Shown here: piece after piece, positions 1-11,401 of the stretch
How the letters are laid out: each line of letters opens with the position of its first letter
Numbering within the stretch: the first letter of the stretch is position 1
Assembly: GCA_932521035.1 (NCBI GenBank)
Contig: OW051496.1
Location: 620,001-684,000, forward strand
DNA: 64,000 nt
Reading direction: 5' to 3'
Origin: Oscheius dolichura
Lineage: Eukaryota; Nematoda; Chromadorea; Rhabditida; Rhabditidae
The notes under the pieces: model-generated
Databases searched by the model: none
What the model was told of the DNA's origin: nothing
What the model saw: the letters and a program-made list of their open reading frames with translations, nothing else
Translations under genes and position numbers: made by a program

Positions 1-104
1 TTTGAGAAAGAAACTCATGTTTCGAGCTGTCTATATAAGATTTGGCGATTGTGGAAAAAACAATTATTGCTTTGTCTTGTAGGAACTTAAAAAGCACAGT
101 AAGA

Positions 105-205
105 ACCGTTTTCTGGGTTACTGTAGCTGCACCAGGTTCGTAAACAGCGGGCAGCTGTTGCTTGGCGCCGCGCGTTGGACGAAATTCGTAAAATTGCAAT
201 TTCAA
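105..205 (+). repeat. dispersed GC-rich repeat, copy 1
   Basis: Contains CGTAAACAGCGGGCAGCTGT, preceded by TTACTGTAGC and followed by CGCGTTGGACGAAATTCG. The same order of motifs recurs near 5035-5110 (reverse), 36430-36500 and 52360-52440, with a fragment at 56521-56545. Function unknown. Confidence 0.6.
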
Positions 206-301
206 TTGCATTTTCTCCCATTTTTTCAAATTTTCAATAGTTTAAATTGCCTATTTAACTTCAGCTAAACAGTTTTCAATATTGCTTTGATGGTGCAGTT
301 T

Positions 302-3300
302 TCAACAAAAAAATACCTGGGTCCTAAGATGAGCAGGAATGTGTGAGTCAAAATTTCTCTCCTGGGAAGGGCTTTTCGAGGCGCTCTTGCTTTTCTCTTT
401 TTCTCTAAAAAAATACAATAAAATAACGTCATTAAAAATAAAGAAACCTTTTGGGTGATGGTTTTCTTTCCGGCGAGGAAGAGCTCGAAGAATCGTGACG
501 TCTTTTCCTGATAGGAGACCTGGATCGAGATTTTCGAGCTGGACTGGGGCGCCTTCTAAAATTGCCAAAATTACAATAAGAAATTGAAATTCTATCAAAC
601 CTGGTGGGCTCCCGTTTTGGCGAAGGCGACTCGCTATCATGGCGCTTCTTTCTCGGAGGAGAGCTGCTCTCTTTCCGCTTTTTCCTGGAAAAATAGGACA
701 AATACGTTTTTTGAAAGGAAAATACCATAGCCTGTCGTCACCAGACGATGATCTGGAACGGCGTCGTCTAGGAGATGGTGATCGTTTTTGATGGGATCGT
801 CTCTGTTCAATAGGAGAGCGTCGCCTTTCTCGGCGCGGAGGCGAGGCATGATGTCTCCTTCTGTCACTGGAAATACGGTAGTTTCAAACCATTCCTGAAG
901 CCAAAAGAAACAAAAATGTGAAGGGATGATGGTGCCAAAAGATTTTCATATGAAACCCCCCTGACCAGGTGGAATTTGCGCCAATTCCGGGGTTTTTTAG
1001 AAATTGCGGGTCTGTTTGAAGCCCGGCTTTTAGAATTCCTCATATTTATGTTTCAATCAATCCATAAGTATTTAGGAATTGCACAAAATTCGTTGTAATT
1101 CTCGTAAAATTTATTGAAAATCAGAGGTTTCATATTTGGTACAAAGACCGGTCTGTTCTTTTTCTTTGCTAACTCCTACGGGTGGAAGGAACAAAAAGAA
1201 ATGTTGATTTCACTATGTTCTTTTGGGTTATTCTTCCGTCCTTCTGGATTTTGGGGGCCGTCACCATTTTGGATCTCCCCTATTACCGGGCTGGAGACGC
1301 TATCCAATTTGTGGAACAAAAGGCTCCTTAGATTTTAAAAATTGGCGGGGTTCCACGTTTTGTTTTTAAATTCCCAATTATGCTTCATTCTACTCATAAA
1401 AACTTAGGAATTTCAAAAAATCTGTTGTGCCCCTTGCCAATAGTAATAAACTTTGTTCAATACTGCCGGTTTCGTTTTTGGTACAAAGACTGCTCTGTTC
1501 TGTTTTCTGGCTAAAAAGGAAGAATTCCTCATTGCGAAGGAATGGAAAAGGAAAGTAAAATAAATAAATAAAAACTAGTGGAGGAGGATTCTAGCCAGTT
1601 TCATTTTGAAGTCTATTGGAGAAAATACGGTATGCTACCAAAAGAGCGGGGGTTGGAGAGCTTGTGGGTTAAAACTGGAGCTAAAACGATTTTTTATGGC
1701 AAAAACCTAGTCGGATTTGGCCTTTTCTCTTTCTGGGTGTAACTAGAGAGCTCGAATGTTTCAATTTATGATTAAAATCGGTTCCTTGGGCCAATGCTAG
1801 TGTTTGTTTTGTTGGTAAAAAGGGAACAATATTGGGAAATGGCGAGGAATCTACAAAAGGGGAACAATACCACAAATAACGGCTGTTTTTGACTTTTTCT
1901 TTTCATCCGGGGGGCTGCCGTCCCCCGACCACCCGCCTAGGTCCCGCTTTACAGTCTTTCTTATTCAGTTTCGTCAACTGTCGTGGAATTACAGAGGCAT
2001 TTCCCGATAGATAAAAAATAAAGATAATACAAAGAGACTTGAATGACCTCCGAATGAATAAAATGCAAGAAAGCAAAGATGGCGTTTAGCCCCAAAGGGG
2101 CTCGAAGAAGTGCGTCGAAAACAGCCGTTATTTGTGGTATTGTTCCCCTTTTGCAGATTCCTCTCCATTCCCCAATATTGTTCCCTTTTTGTACCCTCCT
2201 TGTACACGCAAATAACACTTTTTGTTGAGACTTCTCCTTTTCCAACAAACGAATTGTTCACTTTTTGTTGACATTTTGTTGTCTAGAATGTCCATAATTT
2301 TGCTGCTATAGAAAAAGAGATACCTTACCCTAAAGAAAAAAAAGCGAAACCGGCCAGAAACAACTTTTTTCTAATTGAAATTGCATCTTATTATTTTTTT
2401 TCACGATGTTGTTCACCCGGAACCACTCTGGATGATATACCTATAAAGCAAAAGAGTTTTTGTCTGCCCGGGGTTCGAACCCGCAAGCCTCGGATCCCCA
2501 GACAGTCCTGCCCTTAGCCTTTCACAGGATAAACACAAATAACATATATTTCGCTACCTTACCTAGAGTCTCTTTGTCTGATTTCCTTAGAAACATGTCT
2601 GGGAGAGGGGGATCTTCTTCTTTTATGTTCTGGAGAACGTCGACGCCTTAAATTTTAAGAAAAGGATGGATAAAAATGAATTTAAAAGGTACCTGTCCGC
2701 TTCTTTTCGATCTCTAGCCGGTGACGGTGACCTTTTTCGCTCTTTGACATTATGACGATCATCCGATCGCCTTTAAAATGATTTTTACAACAAAAAATGA
2801 AAATAAACTACCTAGGAGACGGTTCCCGCCTGATTTTAGTCTCTTCTTTTTTCTTTTCCGGACTTTTTTCCTCCTCTGATTCGTTATCCGACGAGTCGTG
2901 CTTCTTCTTCTTCTAAAAATCCCCTATTTTTCTAATTTTTCAGCCAAAAACCGACCTTTTTGCTTTTCTTATCTTTCTTGTGCTTTTTCTTATCCTTCTT
3001 TTCCATCATACCTTTGAGAATTTTCTGGAATTTCATCCTAATAACGGGATTTTCCATCATTTCCTGTTTGCGGAGTTCTTCTTTTACCTAAAATGTTTTA
3101 TAATTTGAATAAGTAGGGAAAATTAACGGAATTACAGGGAAATTGACAATTTATTATAAAATCCTTACTTTTACGGCGACGAGGGGATCCTCACTTTTAA
3201 TTACGCCCTTTTGAAGGGCACTGACTTTATGATCGGAGGAAGTTGTACGGTTTACTGTTCTAAAAATGTTCAAAATCTAAAAAAAGTTTCTAAATAATGC

Positions 3301-4324
3301 CTTACCGTGTCTTTGTTATGGTTTCAATGGCATCCGGCTTCTGCTCAATCACTGCGTCCGAATATTTCTCAAAATTCTTGTCAATCTGAAAAAAATAATT
3401 GTAAAAACGGTGAATTTCTTCAATTTTTAATGTTTTCTTGGGCATTAATAATTTTTAGGGTATAAGTTACCACAATTGACAAAAATGAGACAATTGAGTG
3501 TTAGTCTTTTGTGATCCACGGTTTAGTCGGTTTCCAAGCGGAAAACAAAGCGTTTCGAGACCATTTTCCGGAAAAACCGCCGAGGGCCATATAAGAAAAC
3601 CGAGAGACAAGATTTTTCTTCGTTTCTCGGTCAATATTTATATTTTAGAGTTATGACTGGCGTATTACCATCTCTGTATGTAATGCAGCTATAATGTTTC
3701 GTTCGCCATACAAAATTTGCCAGGAAACATTTTTAGATGTTGAGCATATGAAAAATTCCGCTTATTCCAAAAAGTTTGCGAAGATATAAACCCTTCTCTT
3801 GGTCACATTCCCATTTTAATTTGTTTCGTATTGTTTATAATATTTGGCGCAAGGAGGCGCTTTGATGAGTAATCAGCGGATTGAAAGAGTAGAAGAAAAG
3901 TCTCCCGAACCTATGGAGAGAGCCTAAAAAGTTACGCGGACCTGTAACACTTATTACCGTGAAGGTTGCTCTTTGTTTCAGGGTCAGCATTTATATTTCG
4001 CAGCGGTGACAACCGTATTGGGTCTTTAGCAATCACTATAACACGGAAGATTAAAATTGAAATGCTTCGTTCACCATAGAAAATTTACCAGAAAACATTT
4101 TTAGATGTTCGTCATACGAAATTTGTTTTTGATTTCAATTATTTTCGCAAAAATTTGGATAAATGGAACTCCTAAGGTCTCGAAACGCCTAACTCTTACC
4201 CTAGAAATGAAAAAAAAAGAATATTGTAAAAACGTACCCTCTTTCCTAATAGATAATCTTCCCTATTGACATCCGACTTCGCGCCGTGGTACATCCATCC
4301 GATATCTTTATCCTTATCTCCCAT
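302..4324 (-). CDS. CWC25: CWC25-like pre-mRNA splicing factor with RS-rich tail (3' end beyond left edge)
   Basis: Spliceosomal step-one factor of the CWC25/CCDC49 family, nuclear. Eleven phase-consistent exons were read on the minus strand: 4238-4324, 3306-3385, 3169-3259, 2956-3087, 2812-2912, 2693-2770, 2563-2646, 726-866, 601-684, 448-555 and about 317-404. Exon 1 carries IGWMYHGAKSDVNREDYLLG, the family core (human DWMYQGPGGMVNREEYLLGR), followed by IDKNFEKYSDAVIEQ. Exon 4 has the NPVIRMKFQKIL block and a Lys-rich stretch. Later exons encode SR/RS repeats such as RRRSPEHKRRRSPSP. The N-terminal CIR_N segment (about 60 residues in relatives) is missing: exon 1 begins behind an acceptor-like AG at 4336, and the space up to the yop-1 stop holds no matching exon. 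A 1.7 kb intron (867-2562) contains a foldback and a tRNA-like element. The last exon either ends at a TGA at 302-304 or splices onward off the window; the family's C-terminal block is not seen, so continuation is likelier. Confidence 0.85.
1820..2190. repeat. inverted repeat (foldback) in a CWC25-like intron
   Basis: The stretch around 1820-1895 (AAAAGGGAACAATATTGGG through ACCACAAATAACGGCTGTTT) reappears in reverse complement at about 2105-2190. The arms are roughly 75 bp with a spacer of about 210 bp. No coding potential; possibly a short foldback element. Confidence 0.55.
2452..2525 (-). repeat. tRNA-like A-box/B-box element 1
   Basis: Read on the minus strand it has an A-box-like AGGCTAAGGGCAGG and a B-box GGGTTCGAACCC, followed by GACAAAAACTCTTTTGC. 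The acceptor and anticodon stems do not close, so it is not a convincing tRNA gene. It shares the downstream T-rich tail with similar elements near 21.5, 40.1, 44.4 and 59.3 kb. Confidence 0.35.
3600..4150. repeat. diverged direct duplication in CWC25-like intron 1
   Basis: The block around 3635-3770 (TTTATATTTTAGAG, then ATGTTTCGTTCGCCATA, then AACATTTTTAGATGTT) recurs in the same order at about 3990-4125 with substitutions and indels. This is an old tandem duplication with a period near 360 bp; no protein signal. Confidence 0.5.
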
Positions 4325-4334
4325 TTTCACTGGT

Positions 4335-4337
4335 TCT
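4335..4337 (-). promoter_or_regulatory. putative trans-splice acceptor before the CWC25-like start
   Basis: On the minus strand a TTTTCAG acceptor is followed after 11 nt by the ATG at 4324. No upstream coding exon fits before the neighbouring yop-1 stop at 4754, so spliced-leader addition is the simplest reading. The 430 bp gap to yop-1 on the same strand would be long, but possible, for a nematode operon. Confidence 0.4.
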
Positions 4338-4753
4338 GAAAACTTTTGTTTCGTGGACCATTCAAATATAACAATTTAGAGATTTCTAGATTCTATTGAC
4401 TCCACTAAATTTCGCATAGATTACAATAAATAGAACACCGAGAGGAATCAATAGAAGGACGAAAGAGACGATTTCGAAGAGAAAACAGGGTTTGAAAGGA
4501 GGGCGGCGGGTGGCAAGGTTACCGGCGGTAGATTGGGGCGCGTTTTCGGGGGACAGGGAAAATGAAAGCGAAGGAAAGGAAAGCGGCGCTTTTAATTGAA
4601 AGCATGTAACTTTTTAAAAATAAGGCGATTTCCAGTATTGAAAACCAAATTTGTTACAGAAAAAAAAAATCAAAAACGAGTGATTACCGGCTATTTATTG
4701 GATTGATAAAACAAAAAAGTGATATTACGCCGAATTGAATCAGTAGAAGCCGT

Positions 4754-6235
4754 TCAGTTTTGTTTCTTCTCTTGTGGAGTGAAATAGGACTCGATTATGG
4801 TGCAGGCCGGCTCGATATATTTCTCGTAGAGGATGTTAGCTCCCTTGAATGTGGGCAGGTAGAGGTAGAGCAGGAAAACCACCTAAAAAAATAAATATAC
4901 AAGTCATTTGATTCAATGCAGAGGTAGCAATATTCAGATTTGTTTGCTGATTATATATAACAAAATTAAAAATTAGAAAAATGTATAAGAAATGGGGGAA
5001 AAGGCATCAAAAGGTGAGAATTTGGTAAGTGAATTTCGTCCAACGCGCGCTGCTAAACAACGGCCGCCTGCTGTTTACGCGCATTGGCACGCTATTACCG
5101 TAAAAATGGCGTTTACTACTGTTTTAGAGCCGTTTTTCGAGTTTTTTTGTTAAAAAAAAGAAACAAACCTTTGCCAGCCAATAGAAGGGAACAGCGCTGA
5201 ATATGGAGAAGTCCATAACGGAGAAAGAGGCGAAGACGACCCAGTAGATGAGCCATTGGGTGTCGTCGTCTTTTTGAGCAGAACGGACAGCTTTGATCGA
5301 CCGCCAAGCGGGATAGACAAAGCCGACGAGGTTACAAGTAATTTGGATCAGCGATCCGACCAGGAAATAGACAATTAGGAAGGTGGCGGCTCCGTAGACC
5401 AGCTAAACCGGTGACAATAAGAAATTAGAATGGAGCAGGCTTACTTTCTCCCTTTTGATACCGGTACCCTGTTCCAATTTGTCCAGGGCATTCTCAACGA
5501 GGGGGTACTTCTTCTCGTAGAGTTTATTGGTGACCGGCTGAAGCTGCCGCGTTGCTGTGGCAATGGCTCCTTCCATTAGCGACGCCAGGCCTTAAATTAT
5601 ATGTTAGGTTGCAGTCAGAAGATAAAATATGACCCCAAACTGTTTTTACGATAGAACTTTTGCTTTTTTCATTTAGATTTCGAGTTTCTAGAGCAAAAAA
5701 GGGCGGCGCGACCAAAATGGCTCGAAAACTTTGCTTTTTCACCAAAAATCGTAAATTTCAATACCATTCTGATCCATTTTTTGAGTTGCATCTAATGGTG
5801 AAGGAGTTTTAACGATTGACAGCGATTTCGGCAAGTTATGGCCGTCTCAAGGACAAGATCCGCCGTGCCAACCTCAAGCGAAGTTCAGTGCAACCCTCTG
5901 GTGCAGCATCCAAGTTTCAATGACCAAATATAACTTTTTGTGATAGAGTTCCTCATTGTCGTTCCTTTGCAATGGATTTTACCCGGGTACCGCAAATTTG
6001 AAAATTTTAGTGCCCTGATTTCGGGTTCGGGGTATTCCCTCGGAAGATGGGTGAATTTAGGATTTCTCGAGCCATTTTTGATTGAAAATACCCCGAACTG
6101 GGCCCTGATGAAAGTCTGGGTCGGTGAAAAATGTAAAAAGTGAAGAAATTATTGATTTTTCCCAAAGAAAAGCGAAAAATCCAGACCTTGGATGTCCAAA
6201 TTGCGCTTCTCCTCCTCCGTTGCGTTCGGGCTCAT
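4754..6235 (-). CDS. yop-1: REEP5/YOP1-family ER membrane-shaping protein
   Basis: TB2/DP1/HVA22 family protein that bends ER tubules. Five exons with consistent phases (6187-6235, 5445-5590, 5169-5402 and 4754-4882, plus the 5594-6186 intron) give 185 residues; human REEP5 has 189. The diagnostic exon reads LVYGAATFLIVYFLVGSLIQ (TM1), then CNLVGFVYPAWRSIKAV, then DDDTQWLIYWVVFASFSVMD, the family signature 'NLIGFGYPAY.SIKA..S..K.DDTQWLTYWVV'. The C terminus continues as VFLLYLYLPTFKGANILYEK. The start at 6235 is the first ATG (MSPNATEEEKRNLDIQ) and splices in phase to the next exon. The N terminus, including a short hydrophilic leader before LEQGTGIKREK, differs from relatives, as is usual for this family. 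It lies upstream of the CWC25-like gene on the same strand. The family assignment is strong; orthology to C. elegans yop-1 is inferred. Confidence 0.9.
5035..5112 (-). repeat. dispersed GC-rich repeat, copy 2
   Basis: Reverse orientation; GCGCGTAAACAGCAGGCGGC followed by GCGCGTTGGACGAAATTC. It sits in the last intron of yop-1. Confidence 0.6.
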
Positions 6236-7141
6236 GGCGGGAAATATTAGAATTCCAAAAAATGACTGAATTAGACTAAAAAGGAGAGGGGGAACAGTCT
6301 CTTCCACCGGAGGGCGTACAATGTTGCCGGGGCTTGGCTGGCTGGCTGGATCGATACGGAAATGTGGAAATGGCGCTTTGCTCTATCGGCTGACAGGAAA
6401 ATACACAAGAGAGGAAAAGTTGGCAGACGAAATGTTTCGAGAGAGAACTCACGGTTGTGAACATTCAACATGGCGGTGCCCGGCGGAGCGGCACCCGTCA
6501 TCGCCCGTTCGCTGGGGGGAATGCCTTTTTAGACCTTATCACCCCCTCTCCAGATGTGTTTACACAAAAGGAGAAGAGGGCAGGGAATATTCCCGCATGC
6601 CATGAACGATAAGAACCGGCAAATCCTTGTGGACCTTTTAGCAATTAGGTCAATTGATTTCATCTTATATTTAAAGGAAACTACCTAGAGAAATCACTAA
6701 TCTATGGGCGCCACAATCGAATTTTCAACGTTCCAGACCGGTAGTTTTGTAGAGAATTTTCTGGCGAGTTCGACAATTTCAAAATCTTCGTGAAAAAGTA
6801 TAATTCCAGCCAGTGGTGAGGCTCTAAAGCCCTGCAGTCATTCCCCCTTTGAATTATTTTTATAGTCCTATTTTTAATATTCCGCCGTGATTATTTTATA
6901 GAAAATTTCCCGACGAAGGTTATTTTATAGAAAAAAGTTCTGGACGATTCTAGTCTTTCCGTGATAGTTTAAGCAAAAGTTGGCTAAAAACAATATGGAA
7001 ATGGATCACTTTTGACTGCAGCCGCTTTGGAATTATACACAGTTTGAAAGATTCAGATTGCTTTTTGGAAAAAGATAGAACTTCGGGTCGATGTAACAAT
7101 TTCAAATTCTGACGACCCCTGACGACCCCTAATGGACTCAC
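6236..7141. other. spacer with possible terminal exon of the acidic gene
   Basis: Between yop-1 and the first exon of the next minus-strand gene. A minus-strand stretch at about 6703-6837 reads ASPLAGIILFHEDFEIVELA and continues in frame to a TAG near 6703. No acceptor restores its frame from the exon ending at 7142, so it is only a candidate. Short ORFs at 6271-6605 overlap on both strands and look like chance. Confidence 0.25.
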
Positions 7142-7562
7142 CTTGAAACTCTTCGCTTTCTAGAAGCTTGTTTAGGAGGCGTTCCTTGTGTTCCACGACC
7201 ATTGGCTCTTCCATTTCCTGGTGGGCTTCCTCTTCCACTTGTTCCTTTTCTGGCTCAGCAAGTTTTTCCAATTTTTCTTCAAGTTCCTGCTCAACTTCTT
7301 GACGATGTTCTTCCGGTTCGGGTGTTTCACTTTTAGTCGGTACTTCATTGTTATTCGATTCTTTTTCCTCCTCAATTATTGGAGTGACTCCAGCTCCAAT
7401 GGCAGGTGGGGCCTCCTTCCCTAAGGGCATCATTTCCAGCTCCGGATCGGGATCCAACGGCTCGCAATTGTGGACAACTGACTGGAGTTCTGGCTCCGGT
7501 TCGATGGTATCGATTGGAAGAGGAAGAGCGTCGGGAGAAGAAGGGACGATGGAGGAATCCAT
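7142..7562 (-). CDS. hypothetical acidic, Glu-rich protein (first exon)
   Basis: Not recognised. The exon starts at the ATG at 7562 (MDSSIVPSSPDALPLPIDT; an in-frame ATG at 7580 is also possible) and ends at a good GTGAGT donor after ESEEFQ. It encodes about 140 residues: a Pro/Glu-rich N-terminal half, then a Glu/Gln-rich segment (HRQEVEQELEEKLEKLAEPE) likely to form a coiled coil. Codon-like composition and the consensus donor argue that it is real. The following exon is uncertain: candidates in 6703-7010 do not all fit the phase-1 junction. Because yop-1 begins at 6235, the rest of the gene must be short. Confidence 0.45.
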
Positions 7563-7599
7563 GACGGGGAATGGGGACAAATGGTGGGGAGAAGGTTAA

Positions 7600-8641
7600 A
7601 CAATCGAAAGACATAAAAAGGGACAAATCATAGAGATTTATGGACTGAATGCGAGGCACTTCCCCCTCTCTGTCTCCACATAGGGAAAGGAAAAAAAGGA
7701 GAGCAAATATAACACATGGGGAATGGTGGGAAGAGGATCAGACGGACGGGGGGATCTAGACAGGGGACTGGAAGGATGAGCGCCTTCTTTTGGGAAGTGA
7801 GAACCAGGATTACGGTATCCTAGTAGGAATTGGTCATTTTTCAAAGAATTCTTCATGTTCTGCCGGCAATTCAAATGTTTTAGAATAGTAAGAATTTCAG
7901 TGTTTTCTCGGTGTTCGTCCTCATAATTAGAAAAGTTTCAGCATAGAATTTTGCGGCCTTTTGCGGAATTTTGCGGCCTCGTAGTGATGTGATATTTGCT
8001 TTTTTACAAGTTTCTTCTGTTTTATCCACTATTCAAAAGTTAGGAAATGAACCTAGACTACTCACGAATACATTCCTAGGAGCCAAAAATTCCGAATTTG
8101 GACATTCCAGTTCCGTTTTTATTCAGTTTTGCCCGTAATAGAAATACTCCAACATAAGGCTAGACCAATCGTCTTAGCGTTGATTGATTCCACTTTACGA
8201 ATTTTAACTGCATGAAACGCTGGACGTCAGTTAGAAAGGAACCCATCACTATTATATTCCTCTTCTTCACTTTTATCCTGCTTTACCCATCCGCTATAAG
8301 TTCAAAGAGTGAGCCCAGGCGATTTATTTGGGGTCAGGTATCTTCCGACAAAAGTAATAGGCGATCTTTCTTTTCCAATTTAGTTTTTATTCTGTATTAT
8401 CCACTACTCAAATAATTGTAGTAGGGGAGGTTTCCAGTTGTGTGTGAAAACTTTAGCCTGCGTCAATTAGCTGTCCGGTGTTCACTGAGATTGAGTTAGA
8501 TTGTTTTATTTCAATTTTTTCATGTTCCTTTCGCAATTCATATATTCTAGAACAAAAGACATTCCGTTGTGTCTACAGGCCCGTTATGTAAAATTGAAAT
8601 CAGTTCATCCATTTGCTGTTTATCCTCTAACTCTCAACAGA
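7600..8641. other. intergenic, no supported gene
   Basis: AT-rich spacer. A plus-strand ORF at 8212-8415 begins with a signal-peptide-like hydrophobic run (ITIIFLFFTFILLYPSAISS) and meets a GGTATC donor-like site, but no partner exon was found. Nothing else is supported. Confidence 0.4.
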
Positions 8642-8714
8642 GGTCTCGTGGTGCAGCGGTTATCACCTCTGCCTTACACGCAGAAGGCCGCCAGTTCGAT
8701 CCTGGCCGGGATCA
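8642..8714 (+). tRNA. tRNA-Val (anticodon UAC)
   Basis: A complete cloverleaf can be drawn. The acceptor stem GGTCTCG pairs with CGGGATC (two G-U pairs), the D arm is GTGGTGCAGCGGTTATCAC, and the anticodon stem TCTGC/GCAGA encloses loop CTTACAC with TAC at positions 34-36. The T arm is GCCAGTTCGATCCTGGC and the discriminator is A. There is no intron, and a T-rich terminator follows (TTGTCTTTTTG). Confidence 0.93.
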
Positions 8715-8739
8715 GTTGTCTTTTTGTTTTTCTTTCTTT

Positions 8740-9290
8740 TCATGTTTCGCCCGTCTTTCATAAGCTTTAACATGGAAATAACTAATGACGAAAAAAAAAT
8801 GTGTGATCATTTCATTTTACTGGACTAACTTTATTCGCGTTTCGCCCTCCATTCAAAAGCTTTCGGTGCAACAGAATGGCGATAGGTCAATCATGAGTTC
8901 AAGTTTGTTGAAACGTTTCGTTTGCCATTTCTCTCTGTTACTAAATCGCCATTTTCCTTGTTTTACCGTCCATTGAAATAGTAGCAAAGGGAAAAGTCAA
9001 CAATCTTGACCATTTCTGTAGGTGACAGTGAGCAATTATCCAAAAAGAGTGTACAATTCTTTTTCCCGCCTTTTAGAAGAAATTTACCATGTTTTGCCCG
9101 CCATTCAAAGGATTTCCAACCGTCACGATACCAGTAGTGTTGTCCGTTAGCCTTTGCCAACCTTTATTTAGTAATCAAAACAAACTTGTCAATATGTTCC
9201 AGTCCAAAACTCCAGTTCTTTTCTTGTTTTGCTGTCCCTATTTCACCTCCTCCTCTGTGTTGTAATTCGTTGGACCAATTGCGTCTCTGT
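8740..9290. repeat. weak degenerate repeats downstream of the tRNA
   Basis: Variants of TTTTGCCCGCCATTCAAAAG appear at about 8745, 8832, 8957 and 9089 in the same orientation. The spacing is irregular and identity is low. No gene is supported. Confidence 0.3.
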
Positions 9291-9700
9291 GTGTGGATAA
9301 ATTGAAACCACGTGTGGGGTCCCCCTCCTCCTGTTGTTGTTTGCTGGTCTCCCCCTGTTCGCCATTATTCATCCCCCTCTCCCCGATCCCCTCGCCCCGT
9401 CCATTTCTCAATGTCTTCTTCTTCTTCTTCGCCTTGTTTCTTTTTCTTTTTCTCTCGCCCATTCGTTGGCATTTCCAAGTTTGCGGTTGACAGACCGTGC
9501 CCTGTTAGAAAACAAAAAGACACGCTGTAAAGAAGACGACGGCGACTCTCTCTCCCCCCGCCGGCCTGTGTCTCTCATTCTCACTTTCTCCCCTTGTCCT
9601 CCTCCCTGTTGCCAGCCCGATGACGACCCCCACTCCCTTTGAAACACACCGCATTCCTCTATTTTTCTTCTTCTTTTTCTCTCGTTTCAGTGGCAACATT
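9290..9700. other. pyrimidine-rich low-complexity stretch
   Basis: Long C/T runs on the plus strand open several overlapping short frames on both strands. These are composition effects; no gene is called. Confidence 0.6.
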
Positions 9701-9859
9701 TAGAGAAAAGAGGGGAATTGCAGTACTGTGGAGAGGTTCTCATATAGAAATACCAATTCCCCACATTTTGACACCATACATGGCCAGGAGGCTCGTTCAA
9801 TTTAGCGACAAATATTCCATTTTGAAGTCACAACCCCATATTGCAGCGGTATAACTTGA

Positions 9860-11045
9860 ATAATTCGTATAAGGAGAACAACCGAAATGTGAAAAAAAAA
9901 ATGTTCCGCTAGTCCTTCATTTACTATTTCCCGTGTTTCCTTCGCTATTTATCCACCAGGGCTTACTAAAATGTGCCTAATTCCTCAAGAATACGGTACT
10001 TTTTCGCAGATTTTAAAGAAAAAAATCTAGAAGAGGGCGGCCTAACGTATCTTTTGGCTCTTTAACTATTTCTGGGAGGCAATGCCGCCTTTAGAGAACT
10101 CAGTATATTACTGCACTATTTGACTGCCCCACCTTGTGAACAATTTTTAAAACAAACCGATGAAAGCGAAAAAAAACATGTTTTACTGCTACTTTATTAG
10201 CCCCAGCCCATTTTTTCCCTGATAGCATCGATGGGAATATAGGAATATGGCTAATTCTCTTCAATTACAGTAGTACCAACCGAGATTTTTAAGACGTGCT
10301 GTAGTGGCGAGTCCACGCTACATTTTTACCAACCATTGATACACAACCTTTATGAATTTCCTACGAAATACCTTTTTGTAGTATCCACTGCCGACGTTTA
10401 CTGATTGAGAGTGGAGAAAAGCTATTATGAAGATCTACTGAAATATGAACAAATAATGTTCTACGGTATCTTTATTGACTGGATAGCTCTATTTTCCCTG
10501 ATCGTCGCTTATTTTTCCCCGCTAAAAGCTCTCTAATTCTCTAGGATTACTGTAGTTTTCTGAAATTCAAAGAACATCTTGTAGAGAATTTTCCGCTCTA
10601 CCGTTTCATCCTATTCACGGCTTGAAAACCTAGTAAAGTTACAGGGAAAGTCGTTTTTTAGAATTATTCATCCCCCGTCTACTACTTCTACTACTACTAC
10701 TACTTGAGTTTGTAAAATTTCATTATAAATGACTTTTGAAATGTGAAAAACAATGTTTTACTGCTCCTTTATTTGTCGTTTTCCATAATTTTATGGATCA
10801 ATGGGACTTTGTGAAAAGAAATCTCTGTAATTTTCCAAGATTACGGTAGTTTCCAAAAATTCAAGCTGTACCTTGTAGACGACATTTTCCGCTACATTTT
10901 GATACTAAACAGAGCCTAGAAAACAGTCTAACTTGTTAGATAAATTTTGGTTCTTTTCAAAATCATGAAGCGTTTATTGTTCTGTCTTCTAAAATTTGTT
11001 TATAAGCCTGAATTGAAACACTGAAAAAAGCTACCTTCCCTCACC
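9860..11045. repeat. four-unit diverged tandem array, ~280 bp period
   Basis: AAATGTGAAAAACAATGTTT followed by TACTGCTCCTTTATT-like sequence recurs at about 9885, 10165, 10440 and 10735. Within each unit a CTAATTCTC..GATTACGGTAGTTT-like block follows at about 9975, 10252, 10530 and 10825. Spacings are 277, 278 and 295 bp. No conserved reading frame. Confidence 0.6.
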
Positions 11046-11401
11046 GTTTTTTGTGATCTGCCCCGTTTTTCCCAGATTATCTCTCTCTTCCCATCAATCT
11101 CCGGTTCATAAATCGCTCTCTATACCATTTGTAATCGTAATCTATCTGTCCGCCGCCGTCGAATGTCCCCCGGTCCAATTGTGCCCTTCAAATTCACACT
11201 ATTACCCCCCAGGTGGGGGTGATGATACCTGTCTGCTGCCCCCCTCCGGGTGTGGTTCCTTTTTTGTCTCTCCCGTCTTAATTAATCACGCGGCTTCTTC
11301 TATTACAATTCATTTTTTCTCTCCTCTCTCGCCTTTTCTTCTCCTAGACCTTTAAAAGTTACAAATCTCCTATTTTAGAGTAGGAACAGTATTCGAACGA
11401 G

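Noticed and set aside
2452-2525. Called as a functional tRNA gene
   Set aside because: B-box and A-box are present, but acceptor and anticodon stems cannot be paired, unlike the clean tRNA-Val at 8642.
9290-9700. Several overlapping 60-100 codon frames on both strands
   Set aside because: Pyrimidine-rich low-complexity DNA; no splice structure or domain.
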